The notes beneath the pieces were generated by a model that ran no database searches, was not told the origin of the DNA, and saw nothing but the letters and a program-made list of their open reading frames with translations. A stretch of 5,424 nucleotides of DNA from Firmicutes bacterium HGW-Firmicutes-10. GTDB lineage: Bacteria > Bacillota_I > Bacilli_A > Erysipelotrichales > Erysipelotrichaceae. This document shows, one piece after another, positions 1 to 5,358 of this stretch; within the stretch, counting starts at the first letter, position 1; each line of letters starts with the position of its first letter. Both the position numbers and the translations under genes were made by a program. Location: contig PHAF01000130.1 in NCBI GenBank assembly GCA_002841605.1, forward strand, positions 1 through 5,424, written 5' to 3'.

Positions 1-6
1 TGCTAT

Positions 7-825
7 TTAGAACTTGTTTTCAATATAATAGCTCACCTTATATTCAGGGATAAGCATTTTGACAAAAGCATTCATCCGCTCACCCATCGTCTTAATCAGC
101 AATACGGCATTTTCAACAGAAATAGACTGAATCATCATCAGTTGTCTTAAATCTTCCTTGAAATGATCCGGAATCAATCCCATACGTTCCAAAGCTTCCA
201 TCAATCTTTTTTCACCTGGATGATACATCCGATTTGCCGCAAAAAGTATATCAAACATCAAAGAAACCAGTTCTGTCGTGCGATGTTGTACAGAGATGAT
301 ATCCTGACGTTTGATAGCCTTGATTAGTTGAAATGATAACGAAGGCATACGGTCATATATCAGTGATGCATTGTGCAAAATGATTTTTTTACGCAACTCA
401 TCCGGAAAAATCTGAATCATATTTCGAACCCACTCAATATCGGATTTCTTATCCAAGAGTATTTTCGAACGCAATAAGTTATAAATCATGCAGGTAGAGT
501 AACCATAGGATACTTCTTGACGTAAGAATATCTTCTCATATTGCTCTTTGATGAAGGAATGCGGACGATAGATGATTTCCAGTTCGGTACCATCAATTAA
601 AATCCCATCATCCTCCTCTTCCCAAAACTCATTGGCAAATTCAACGTACTTAAAAACATCCTGTAGTACTTCTTTTCTCAGCTCAAAGGAAATCGGTTCA
701 TCACAATATACATAAAGATCGATATCCGACTGCCGGTCATGATGACCGGTTGATCGTGAACCGCCTAACATAATCAAGCGAACCTGATCCAATTGCGCTA
801 ACTTATCAACGATTTCATTCAACAT
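7..825 (-). CDS. Nucleotidyltransferase-fold protein with DUF4037-like C-terminal domain
   Basis: The 272-residue protein starts with a Pol-beta-type nucleotidyltransferase fold. Seen: the GGSRSTG motif at residues 21-27, the metal-binding pair D34-I-D36 in 'QSDIDLYVY', and a likely third carboxylate at E83 in 'GTELEIIYRP'. So the catalytic triad appears complete. Residues about 110-215 are helical; the segment 'FDILFAANRMYHPGEKR' resembles DUF4037 proteins, which often follow this fold. Families with this layout transfer a nucleotidyl group to small molecules (aminoglycoside or lincosamide adenylyltransferase-like), proteins or RNA; the substrate cannot be read here. No signal peptide or membrane segment is visible, so it is probably cytoplasmic. 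It starts 11 bases after the stop of the lipoprotein gene, and its SD (AGAGGGA, 832-838) overlaps that stop, so the two are probably cotranscribed and coupled. The TAA stop lies 7 bases from the window edge, so no terminator can be seen. Fold confident; function open. Resistance should not be assumed. Confidence 0.85.
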   Translation of the reverse strand: MLNEIVDKLAQLDQVRLIMLGGSRSTGHHDRQSDIDLYVYCDEPISFELRKEVLQDVFKYVEFANEFWEEEDDGILIDGTELEIIYRPHSFIKEQYEKIFLRQEVSYGYSTCMIYNLLRSKILLDKKSDIEWVRNMIQIFPDELRKKIILHNASLIYDRMPSLSFQLIKAIKRQDIISVQHRTTELVSLMFDILFAANRMYHPGEKRLMEALERMGLIPDHFKEDLRQLMMIQSISVENAVLLIKTMGERMNAFVKMLIPEYKVSYYIENKF

Positions 826-831
826 ATCGCA

Positions 832-838
832 TCCCTCT
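832..838 (-). promoter_or_regulatory. Ribosome binding site of the nucleotidyltransferase gene, overlapping the upstream stop codon
   Basis: On the minus strand AGAGGGA lies 6 bases before the ATG at 825. It covers the TAG stop (839-837) of the upstream lipoprotein gene. A ribosome ending on the first gene therefore sits on the SD of the second, an arrangement that favours reinitiation. Confidence 0.7.
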
Positions 839-1502
839 ATTTTCGAATATCTGCCTCATTGCTATAGCCCCGCGACTCCCAGTAACCCTTATAATCCTTA
901 TTATCAGACAACTCGATTTTCGTTACCCATCGAGCCCATTTATAACCCAGCTTATCCTCAGCGACAACAATAAAAGGATAACCCATTTCCGGAGGAAGAA
1001 CGATCTCATTTGCCCTATATGCAAGAATTAATTGTCTCTCTTTAATCAGTGCCCACGGCAACGACGTCGTATATCCGTCCGCCGCATGAAAAATCACGGT
1101 CACAGCATTACTTTTGGGTATGGACTTTTCAATCAGTTCCACCAAAGATACACCTTCCCAAAGAATTGTCGCATCCCAGCCTTCAACACAATGCAACGTT
1201 ATCAACCGTTTAAAAGTAGTCATTTCCAAAATTTGAGAATAATTCATGGTAATTTCATTATTTACCAGACCAGTGACTCGCAAGTTATATGTGTTGATAT
1301 CAACTTGTTGAATACCTTTTATCGAATTATCGCGCGGACCTACCGCAGGACTAAGCAGTTTGCCCTGATATTCTTGAATTTCACCGGCTCTAAAACGTGC
1401 CAACGAGGCTGAACTATGACTGTCCGGGTCTTTATCATTGAAGCTAGAACATGCTGATAAAACAAAAGCACTAAGGATGGCTATAAGAATAAATTTTCTC
1501 AC
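837..1502 (-). CDS. Lipoprotein with sulfite oxidase/MsrP-type molybdopterin-binding domain
   Basis: The 221-residue protein has a short charged N-terminus, a hydrophobic stretch (residues 4-16) and the lipobox L15-S-A-C18, so it should be cleaved before Cys18, lipidated and held on the outer membrane face. Residues about 65-205 match the oxidoreductase molybdopterin-binding domain of the sulfite oxidase/MsrP (YedY) superfamily. 'LITLHCVEGW' carries Cys105 at the position of the molybdenum-ligating Cys; 'GYPFIVVAEDKLGYKWARWV' and the end 'GYWESRGYSNEADI' are also typical of the family. Likely role: an extracytoplasmic oxidoreductase such as a sulfoxide reductase, but the substrate is inferred only. 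Oddity: the signal has no twin arginine, although folded molybdoenzymes usually travel by Tat. The start is GTG, fixed by GGAGGGA at 1508-1514; an ATG two bases upstream is out of frame. First gene of a two-gene unit with the nucleotidyltransferase; no MsrQ-like membrane partner is in view. Confidence 0.87.
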   Translation of the reverse strand: MRKFILIAILSAFVLSACSSFNDKDPDSHSSASLARFRAGEIQEYQGKLLSPAVGPRDNSIKGIQQVDINTYNLRVTGLVNNEITMNYSQILEMTTFKRLITLHCVEGWDATILWEGVSLVELIEKSIPKSNAVTVIFHAADGYTTSLPWALIKERQLILAYRANEIVLPPEMGYPFIVVAEDKLGYKWARWVTKIELSDNKDYKGYWESRGYSNEADIRK

Positions 1503-1507
1503 ATGGA

Positions 1508-1534
1508 TCCCTCCACTCTAAGTTCATTATATCA
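1508..1534 (-). promoter_or_regulatory. Extended -10 promoter and RBS for the lipoprotein gene
   Basis: On the minus strand TGATATAAT (1534-1526) is a perfect TGn-TATAAT extended -10 element. No good -35 box lies 17 bases upstream, which fits an extended -10 promoter. Transcription would start near 1519, giving a leader of about 17 bases with GGAGGGA (1508-1514) five bases before the GTG. The promoter directly follows the ndk terminator, so this two-gene unit is probably transcribed separately from arcC-ndk. Confidence 0.6.
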
Positions 1535-1554
1535 ATAATGCCTCAGATATTATA

Positions 1555-1578
1555 TAAAAACCGATGCACAGCACCGGT
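1555..1578 (-). terminator. Intrinsic terminator after ndk
   Basis: Minus-strand transcript: ACCGGTGC, loop TGT, GCATCGGT, then a T run (1559-1556). The 8-bp stem is complete, with one G-U pair. The first stem base (1578) is the last base of the ndk TAA stop, so the hairpin begins inside the stop codon. It is Rho-independent and acts only on the minus strand, as the other side has no T run. Confidence 0.8.
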
Positions 1579-2033
1579 TACTCAAACCACAAAACCAATT
1601 CCTTTTTTACGTTCTCATCACTGTCCGAAGCATGGATCAGATTGCGCAACATGCGATTTTCCGCTCTTGCTTTAGCAAGTGAATCCTCACCAAACAAACC
1701 GCGAATCGTATCTGGACGTGCAACTGCCGGATCTGTTGATCCAATCAAATCCCGAACCCATGCTATGACATCGTTTTTTTCACTGGCAATTTCTACGATG
1801 TGAACGACTTCATTCACAAATTCACGCAACACTGCTTGTCTGAAATCTTCACTGCCAATACGTTCAATCACTTCCTGATAATGACTGAGGATTTTTTCTT
1901 CATCTACCGTAACGAGATTCTCTCTGACGACATGAAAATCTCTTTCCTTGAAATAGTTCAATATTTCCTCTTTTAACCCGCGCTTCAACGCATCGGGCTT
2001 TAGAATAATGAATGTGGACTCTTTCATGTTCAT
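1578..2033 (-). CDS. ndk: Nucleoside diphosphate kinase, divergent form with an active-site-proximal insertion
   Basis: The 151-residue enzyme moves the gamma phosphate of ATP to other (d)NDPs through a phosphohistidine. Seen: 'ILKPDAL' with K12, Y52, F64, R94, the 'GSTDP' loop with T100, 'PDTIRG' with R111, N131 and the catalytic H134 in 'NLIHASDS', ending 'ELVLWF'. All expected nucleotide-contacting residues are present. Two departures from the usual enzyme of about 140 residues: R111 to N131 is 20 residues apart where the standard spacing is about 10 ('GLFGEDSLAKARAENRMLR'), and the usual 'sGPv' segment is replaced by 'EIASEKNDV'. The ATG at 2033 overlaps the arcC TGA stop as ATGA; no SD stands before it or before Met3 (2027), so translation most likely depends on arcC (coupling). 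A terminator begins in its stop codon. The assignment is firm; a changed oligomer or specificity is possible. Confidence 0.93.
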   Translation of the reverse strand: MNMKESTFIILKPDALKRGLKEEILNYFKERDFHVVRENLVTVDEEKILSHYQEVIERIGSEDFRQAVLREFVNEVVHIVEIASEKNDVIAWVRDLIGSTDPAVARPDTIRGLFGEDSLAKARAENRMLRNLIHASDSDENVKKELVLWFE

Positions 2034-2956
2034 CGTACGATTTTCGTTCCGCTCAAACCAGAAATCGCATCTTTTGCTTTTTCCAATGCCGCAATGATTG
2101 CGGTACCTTGTGGATTGTGTTCGATAAAGTCGATCGCCGCTTGAACCTTCGGCAACATACTACCCGGCGCAAAATGATTCTCTGAAATGTATTGTCGAGT
2201 TTGTGCTACTGTGATGACATCCAATGCCTTCTGATCCGGTTTGTTATAATTGATCATGACTCGATCAACCGCCGTCAGAATAAACAAATAATCCGCATGT
2301 AATATTTCCGCAATCTTCGCAGAAGCAAAATCTTTATCGATGACCGCATCAACACCACGGTAGCCATGCTCGGTTTTTACGACCGGGATACCCCCGCCAC
2401 CCACAGTAATGACGATCACACCATCATTGACCAATGCTTTGACCACATTCTTCTCAACGACATCGACCGGCTTAGGACTTGCGACTACACGACGGTAACC
2501 ACGGCCAGAGTCTTCGACCATGATATAACCTTTTGATTTTTCCATTTCATTGGCTTCTTCCAAAGTATGGAAACCACCGATCGGCTTTGTCGGATGACTA
2601 AAACCCGGATCATTCTCATCTACGACTACCTGAGTCACGACGGTAACAACTTCCTTTTCGATTCCACGAGAGTTCATTTCTTCACGGATGGCATTTTGTA
2701 AATGATAGCCGATATACCCCTGACTCATTGCACCACACTCCGCAAATGGCATGATGGGTGTATTGGCTTTCTGATTCGAAACTTCCATAGCCAAATTGAT
2801 CATTCCGACTTGAGGGCCGTTTCCATGAGCGATTACGAGCTGATGGCCTTCCTCGATCAAATCAACCAGCGGCTTTGCGGTGTTTTTTACTAATGACAAC
2901 TGCTCTTGTGGCGAATTTCCTAAAGCATTACCGCCCAACGCGATTACGATTTTCAT
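2030..2956 (-). CDS. arcC: Carbamate kinase
   Basis: This cytoplasmic enzyme catalyses carbamoyl phosphate + ADP = carbamate + ATP, the ATP-yielding last step of fermentative arginine (deiminase), agmatine or ureide breakdown. The amino-acid-kinase fold is complete over 308 residues, the usual family length. Seen: 'ALGGNAL' (6-12), 'HGNGPQVG' (44-51), 'GAMSQGYIGYHLQ' (75-87), 'HPTKPIG' with K124, 'VGGGGIP' (185-191), 'GVDAVIDKD' with K208, and 'FAPGSMLPKVQAA'. The frame is open to a GTG at 2968, but GAGGAG (2961-2966) lies just before the ATG at 2956, and the protein then begins MKIVIALGGNAL as relatives do, so the ATG is chosen. First gene of a pair with ndk, overlapping it by 4 bases. No arcA, arcB, arcD or other carbamoyl-phosphate-producing gene is in the window, so the feeding pathway is unknown. 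A cre-like site lies in its leader. Confidence 0.96.
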   Translation of the reverse strand: MKIVIALGGNALGNSPQEQLSLVKNTAKPLVDLIEEGHQLVIAHGNGPQVGMINLAMEVSNQKANTPIMPFAECGAMSQGYIGYHLQNAIREEMNSRGIEKEVVTVVTQVVVDENDPGFSHPTKPIGGFHTLEEANEMEKSKGYIMVEDSGRGYRRVVASPKPVDVVEKNVVKALVNDGVIVITVGGGGIPVVKTEHGYRGVDAVIDKDFASAKIAEILHADYLFILTAVDRVMINYNKPDQKALDVITVAQTRQYISENHFAPGSMLPKVQAAIDFIEHNPQGTAIIAALEKAKDAISGLSGTKIVR

Positions 2957-2960
2957 TTTT

Positions 2961-2966
2961 CTCCTC
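2961..2966 (-). promoter_or_regulatory. Ribosome binding site deciding the arcC start
   Basis: GAGGAG on the minus strand, four bases before the ATG at 2956. It overlaps the upstream in-frame GTG (2966-2968), so it cannot serve that GTG and supports the 308-residue product. Confidence 0.8.
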
Positions 2967-2976
2967 ACAACTTTCT

Positions 2977-2990
2977 ATTAAGCGCTTTCA
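2977..2990 (-). promoter_or_regulatory. Candidate catabolite-responsive element (CcpA site) before arcC
   Basis: Minus strand TGAAAGCGCTTAAT compares with the cre consensus TGWAANCGNTNWCA: all constrained positions match except the final CA. The core AAGCGCTT is a perfect palindrome. It ends 20 bases before the arcC ATG and abuts the candidate -10 box, a position where CcpA binding would repress. Known: CcpA controls arginine deiminase operons in several Bacillota. Inferred: this operon is turned down on preferred sugars. Confidence 0.5.
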
Positions 2991-3018
2991 TTTTCTCATG
3001 CTCACCATGAATCGACAA
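2990..3018 (-). promoter_or_regulatory. Possible promoter of arcC-ndk
   Basis: Minus strand TTGTCG (3018-3013), a 17-base spacer, and GAAAAT (2995-2990) preceded by TGA as an extended -10 element. Each hexamer matches consensus at four of six positions. It is the best-spaced candidate found in this intergenic region but weak; CATAAT and AATAAT boxes farther upstream (3050-3080) are alternatives with poor -35 partners. A promoter should exist here because a strong terminator closes the preceding gene. Confidence 0.3.
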
Positions 3019-3117
3019 TGTTCACAGCATATAAAAATCTGCAAGGATGATTATGCAACATGCACATTATTAGCTGATTACGACCCGTTATTCACTGATT
3101 TTTTGTTATCTTCGCAC

Positions 3118-3139
3118 AAAAAAAGGCCTCTCGGCCTTT
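3118..3139 (-). terminator. Intrinsic terminator after the membrane-protein gene
   Basis: Minus strand AAAGGCC, loop GAGA (a GNRA tetraloop), GGCCTTT, continuing as a run of seven T (3124-3118). The 5' arm starts within the TAA stop of the membrane-protein gene. It separates that gene from arcC-ndk. Confidence 0.88.
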
Positions 3140-3983
3140 AGTAAATCACATTGACATCATCGACTTCAATCTTATCTGAAGGTTGAAACGATCGATAAAG
3201 CATAAACAGAAATGTCGTATGCACAACGGTAGCAACAGCCGTCACTGCACTGTTTAAGACCGTAGGCAACAATGGGATAAAGGTAAAGAAACCAACCACA
3301 CCACCAATAATACCTTCAGCCACAGCAATCAGTAAAGCAATTCCCAATAATGTCCAGAAACACCGTTTTGCAATCGAAAATGACTTTTTCAGTGCCGCCC
3401 ATACGCCCAAATCATCCAGTACCATGCCCCCGAACCAAAACGACACAAAGAAGGCAACAGCAATCGAAACAATGAACAATAAAACCAGACCCAGAATAAA
3501 CACAAATATTCCTGACTCGCCCATAGCAGCCAGTATGGAAATCATAACAATTACATAAATAACCAGAGCTACAACAAATAACAAACCAAACAAAATTGTT
3601 GCTAAAAAGTATCTTAAATATTTACCGATATTTGAACCCAGAGCCAACGCAAAGTCATTGATTGAAACACTTCCTTTGTTTAATCCCAGCTTAACTAACC
3701 CTGCGGTCATCGGAATTGCCATAAAGCTGAGAATAGTCGAAATCGCACCGCTGCTTGCGGTATTGCCGATACCCGCGGTTCTGAGTGCTTCAAACAGTGC
3801 ATCCGGATTATTTAGAAAGTAATCAGGATACTGTTGAAAATCTCTCAATATCGCCTGTAAATCAGCTGTTGTAGGGGTTGAACCCATCACTAATAAAGCC
3901 GGAACCAATGTAGCAATAAATACGGGAATCACGATCAAGTAGTTTTTTGTCACGAATTTAAACGCATCTTCAAAATATTTCAT
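3138..3983 (-). CDS. Multi-pass membrane protein of unknown function
   Basis: The 281-residue protein is highly hydrophobic, with about six or seven membrane segments. One is near residues 15-35, one near 78-100, a long hydrophobic block at about 115-150, another at about 155-185, and two or three from about 205 to 268. Between the first two is a polar, probably exposed loop with 'DLQAILRDFQQYPDYFLNNPD'. The piece 'LDDLGVWAALKKSFSIAKRCFWTLLGIAL' is like the amphipathic 'A..aLk.S...vk..f...l' motif in uncharacterized Bacillota membrane proteins (DUF975/DUF4013-like or GlpQ membrane-domain-like); this is resemblance, not proof. No catalytic motif is visible. The frame is open to an ATG at 4046, but the promoter at 4037-4065 places that ATG upstream of transcription. 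The ATG at 3983 has an SD (AGAGGGA, 3989-3995) and begins MKYFEDAFKFV. Single-gene unit with its own terminator, divergent from the diguanylate cyclase. Real gene; function unknown. Confidence 0.82.
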   Translation of the reverse strand: MKYFEDAFKFVTKNYLIVIPVFIATLVPALLVMGSTPTTADLQAILRDFQQYPDYFLNNPDALFEALRTAGIGNTASSGAISTILSFMAIPMTAGLVKLGLNKGSVSINDFALALGSNIGKYLRYFLATILFGLLFVVALVIYVIVMISILAAMGESGIFVFILGLVLLFIVSIAVAFFVSFWFGGMVLDDLGVWAALKKSFSIAKRCFWTLLGIALLIAVAEGIIGGVVGFFTFIPLLPTVLNSAVTAVATVVHTTFLFMLYRSFQPSDKIEVDDVNVIY

Positions 3984-3988
3984 AAGAA

Positions 3989-3995
3989 TCCCTCT
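3989..3995 (-). promoter_or_regulatory. Ribosome binding site deciding the membrane-protein start
   Basis: AGAGGGA on the minus strand, five bases before the ATG at 3983. It rules in the 281-residue product over the 302-residue reading. Its first two bases lie in the 3' arm of the leader hairpin. Confidence 0.7.
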
Positions 3996-4017
3996 TGTCT
4001 GTTTGCCCTCAGACAAG
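3994..4017 (-). repeat. Perfect inverted repeat in the leader of the membrane-protein gene
   Basis: CTTGTCTG and CAGACAAG, 8-bp perfect arms separated by 8 bases. It falls between the predicted transcription start (about 4030) and the ATG, and its promoter-distal arm overlaps the SD by two bases. It could be an RNA hairpin that limits ribosome access or a DNA operator for a dimeric repressor; the sequence does not decide. Confidence 0.6.
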
Positions 4018-4036
4018 TTCCCCTTTCGATACCTTA

Positions 4037-4065
4037 AGTCTATCAAATATAGCGATGTTTCTCAA
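4037..4065 (-). promoter_or_regulatory. Promoter of the membrane-protein gene
   Basis: Minus strand TTGAGA (4065-4060), a 17-base spacer ending TGA, and TAGACT (4042-4037). The -35 matches four of six, the -10 four of six, and the TGn element is present. Predicted start near 4030, leaving a leader of about 46 bases. Confidence 0.5.
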
Positions 4066-4143
4066 GGGAATTCCAAATTATGATAGGGACAAATTTATGA
4101 CAGAACCATTACATTTATTTGTTTTAATGACAAAAAAACATCA

Positions 4144-4172
4144 TTGTTATGACACTTCAATAATGCTATAAT
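4144..4172 (+). promoter_or_regulatory. Promoter of the diguanylate cyclase gene
   Basis: TTGTTA (4144-4149), a 17-base spacer, and perfect TATAAT (4167-4172) preceded by TGC as an extended -10. The predicted start near 4179 gives a leader of about 24 bases. This places the upstream TTG (4173) before the transcription start and supports the ATG at 4203. Confidence 0.75.
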
Positions 4173-4202
4173 TTGTTCAATCGTCTAAAGGTTGGTGGAA
4201 AT

Positions 4203-5333
4203 ATGCTTACTATTTTACAGTTAAGTATTTACTCTGTTTTTATTTTAATCTTTATCCTTATAAGCTTAAAGCGAGAGCATCATTCACATGACATAAAAGT
4301 CAGAGTTTTCAGATACATGATCCTATTGGTTTTAATTTGCTTGCTTTTGGACATCTTATTTATCAGCCTTGAACGAACATCTTATTTCTTTACACGTCCG
4401 ATTCTGGTCTACGGTAATGCCATTCAGTATGCACTGACTTGTTTGACTGTCTTTATGTGGTATTTATATAACGAACAGTTCATTTTCAATGATCTTTCTC
4501 ACTTTAGAAAATGGATTAAGTTTACTTCAATCCCTTTGATGATAAACTTGTCACTGTCACTTTTGAGCCCGTGGTTTGGTTTCTTTTATACGATCACTTC
4601 GGACAACGTTTATGTTCGCGGCAGCTTATTCTTAACTTCAGCGATAACCACCTACTTTTATGCCGTATTAACAGCATTTCTGATTCATATCCATCGGAAT
4701 AAAATGAGACGAACTGATTATTTGCCATTAATGTTTTTCATCTTGCCACCTGCTTTTGGTGGTATCATGCAAATGATGAATTATGGTATATTGCTCATCG
4801 GACCATCTCTTACTTTTTCATTCTTAGTTGCATTTGTATATATTCAATCAAAAAACATGGAACTGGATTTTTTGACTGGATTGTATACACGAAAGGAACT
4901 AGAGAACTATGCGGATATTTTAAGTAAGCAGAAAAATATTAAAAAGTACTTGGGGGGCATGATGATTGATATTGATGACTTCAAGAAAATCAATGATGAT
5001 CATGGTCATGACGTTGGTGATAAAGTATTAAGAGAAATTTCAGATGTCTTTAAGAGAAGTTTCAGAAATTCAGATTTTGTGTCACGCGTCGGGGGAGACG
5101 AATTTGTTGCGGTCTGTGAAGTTCAATCCCTAATGGATCTGGAAGTTATTGTCACTCGTATCAGAGGGCACCTCGACAACATCAATTCACTATCTCATTA
5201 TCCATTTGAGATTTGCTTAAGCATCGGCTATGATCTCTGGGACACCAAAAACTTCTCAAAGGACGAGTTTATGATACATATCGATAAAAAAATGTATCTT
5301 GAAAAAGATGCAAAGAAATTGATTTTATCCTAA
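4203..5333 (+). CDS. Membrane-bound diguanylate cyclase (7TM-GGDEF)
   Basis: The 376-residue protein makes cyclic di-GMP from two GTP. Residues 1-215 hold about seven membrane segments (near 2-22, 37-56, 67-89, 106-130, 140-163, 173-198, 199-215), a likely sensor with no recognised ligand domain. The GGDEF domain follows from about 218. Seen: 'DFLTGLYTR' (222-230), metal-binding D256 in 'DIDDFKKIND', 'GHDVGD' (268-273), and the intact active loop GGDEF (297-301). The inhibition-site RxxD is R288-N-S-D291, exactly five residues before GGDEF, so product feedback is expected. 'CLSIGYDLWD' and 'IDKKMYLEKDAKK' close the domain. There is no EAL or HD-GYP partner in the same protein. Start: the frame opens with TTG at 4173, but the promoter and GGTGG at 4194-4198 favour the ATG at 4203. 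Monocistronic, divergent from the membrane-protein gene, with a terminator right after the stop. The signal sensed is unknown. Confidence 0.93.
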   Translation: MLTILQLSIYSVFILIFILISLKREHHSHDIKVRVFRYMILLVLICLLLDILFISLERTSYFFTRPILVYGNAIQYALTCLTVFMWYLYNEQFIFNDLSHFRKWIKFTSIPLMINLSLSLLSPWFGFFYTITSDNVYVRGSLFLTSAITTYFYAVLTAFLIHIHRNKMRRTDYLPLMFFILPPAFGGIMQMMNYGILLIGPSLTFSFLVAFVYIQSKNMELDFLTGLYTRKELENYADILSKQKNIKKYLGGMMIDIDDFKKINDDHGHDVGDKVLREISDVFKRSFRNSDFVSRVGGDEFVAVCEVQSLMDLEVIVTRIRGHLDNINSLSHYPFEICLSIGYDLWDTKNFSKDEFMIHIDKKMYLEKDAKKLILS

Positions 5334-5334
5334 G

Positions 5335-5357
5335 AAAAAAGGCACGATGTGCCTTTT
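5335..5357. terminator. Bidirectional intrinsic terminator between convergent genes
   Basis: AAAAGGCAC, loop GAT, GTGCCTTTT (5337-5357). The 9-bp stem carries A and T runs on both sides, so it reads as GC stem plus T run in both directions: TTTT at 5354-5357 for the plus strand, six T (5340-5335) for the minus strand. It fills nearly the whole 25-base gap between the stop codons at 5333 and 5359. Confidence 0.85.
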
Positions 5358-5358
5358 G

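Noticed and set aside
733..749. Perfect inverted repeat CCGGTCA-TGA-TGACCGG
   Set aside because: It lies within the nucleotidyltransferase coding sequence at the conserved STGHHDRQ region, with no T run after it; most likely a chance result of codon use, though a regulatory role cannot be excluded.
1032..1803. Plus-strand open frames at 1032-1412 and 1564-1803
   Set aside because: They are antisense shadows of the lipoprotein and ndk genes, whose minus-strand frames carry clear conserved motifs; no SD or promoter supports them.
2030..2032. TGA read as tryptophan (Mycoplasma-type code)
   Set aside because: arcC ends at the normal family length on this TGA, the stop takes part in the ATGA overlap with ndk, and tryptophans in the window are TGG.
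2702..2893. 63-codon plus-strand open frame
   Set aside because: Wholly antisense to the conserved 5' part of arcC; no start signals.
3040..3085. TGCA-rich near-palindrome between arcC and the membrane-protein gene
   Set aside because: The arms pair only imperfectly and TGCA is self-complementary, so the apparent symmetry is weak; no riboswitch or known leader structure was recognised.
2875..3141. 88-codon plus-strand open frame over the arcC start and its upstream region
   Set aside because: It is largely antisense to arcC and its promoter region, has no SD, ends within the membrane-protein terminator, and its composition does not resemble a protein.
3984..4046. Upstream ATG adding 21 residues to the membrane protein
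   Set aside because: It lies between the -35 and -10 boxes, and the extra residues cover the leader inverted repeat; the ATG at 3983 has a good SD.
4173..4202. TTG start adding ten residues to the diguanylate cyclase
   Set aside because: The TTG is directly next to the TATAAT box, so it would lie before the predicted transcription start; the ATG at 4203 has an SD-like GGTGG.
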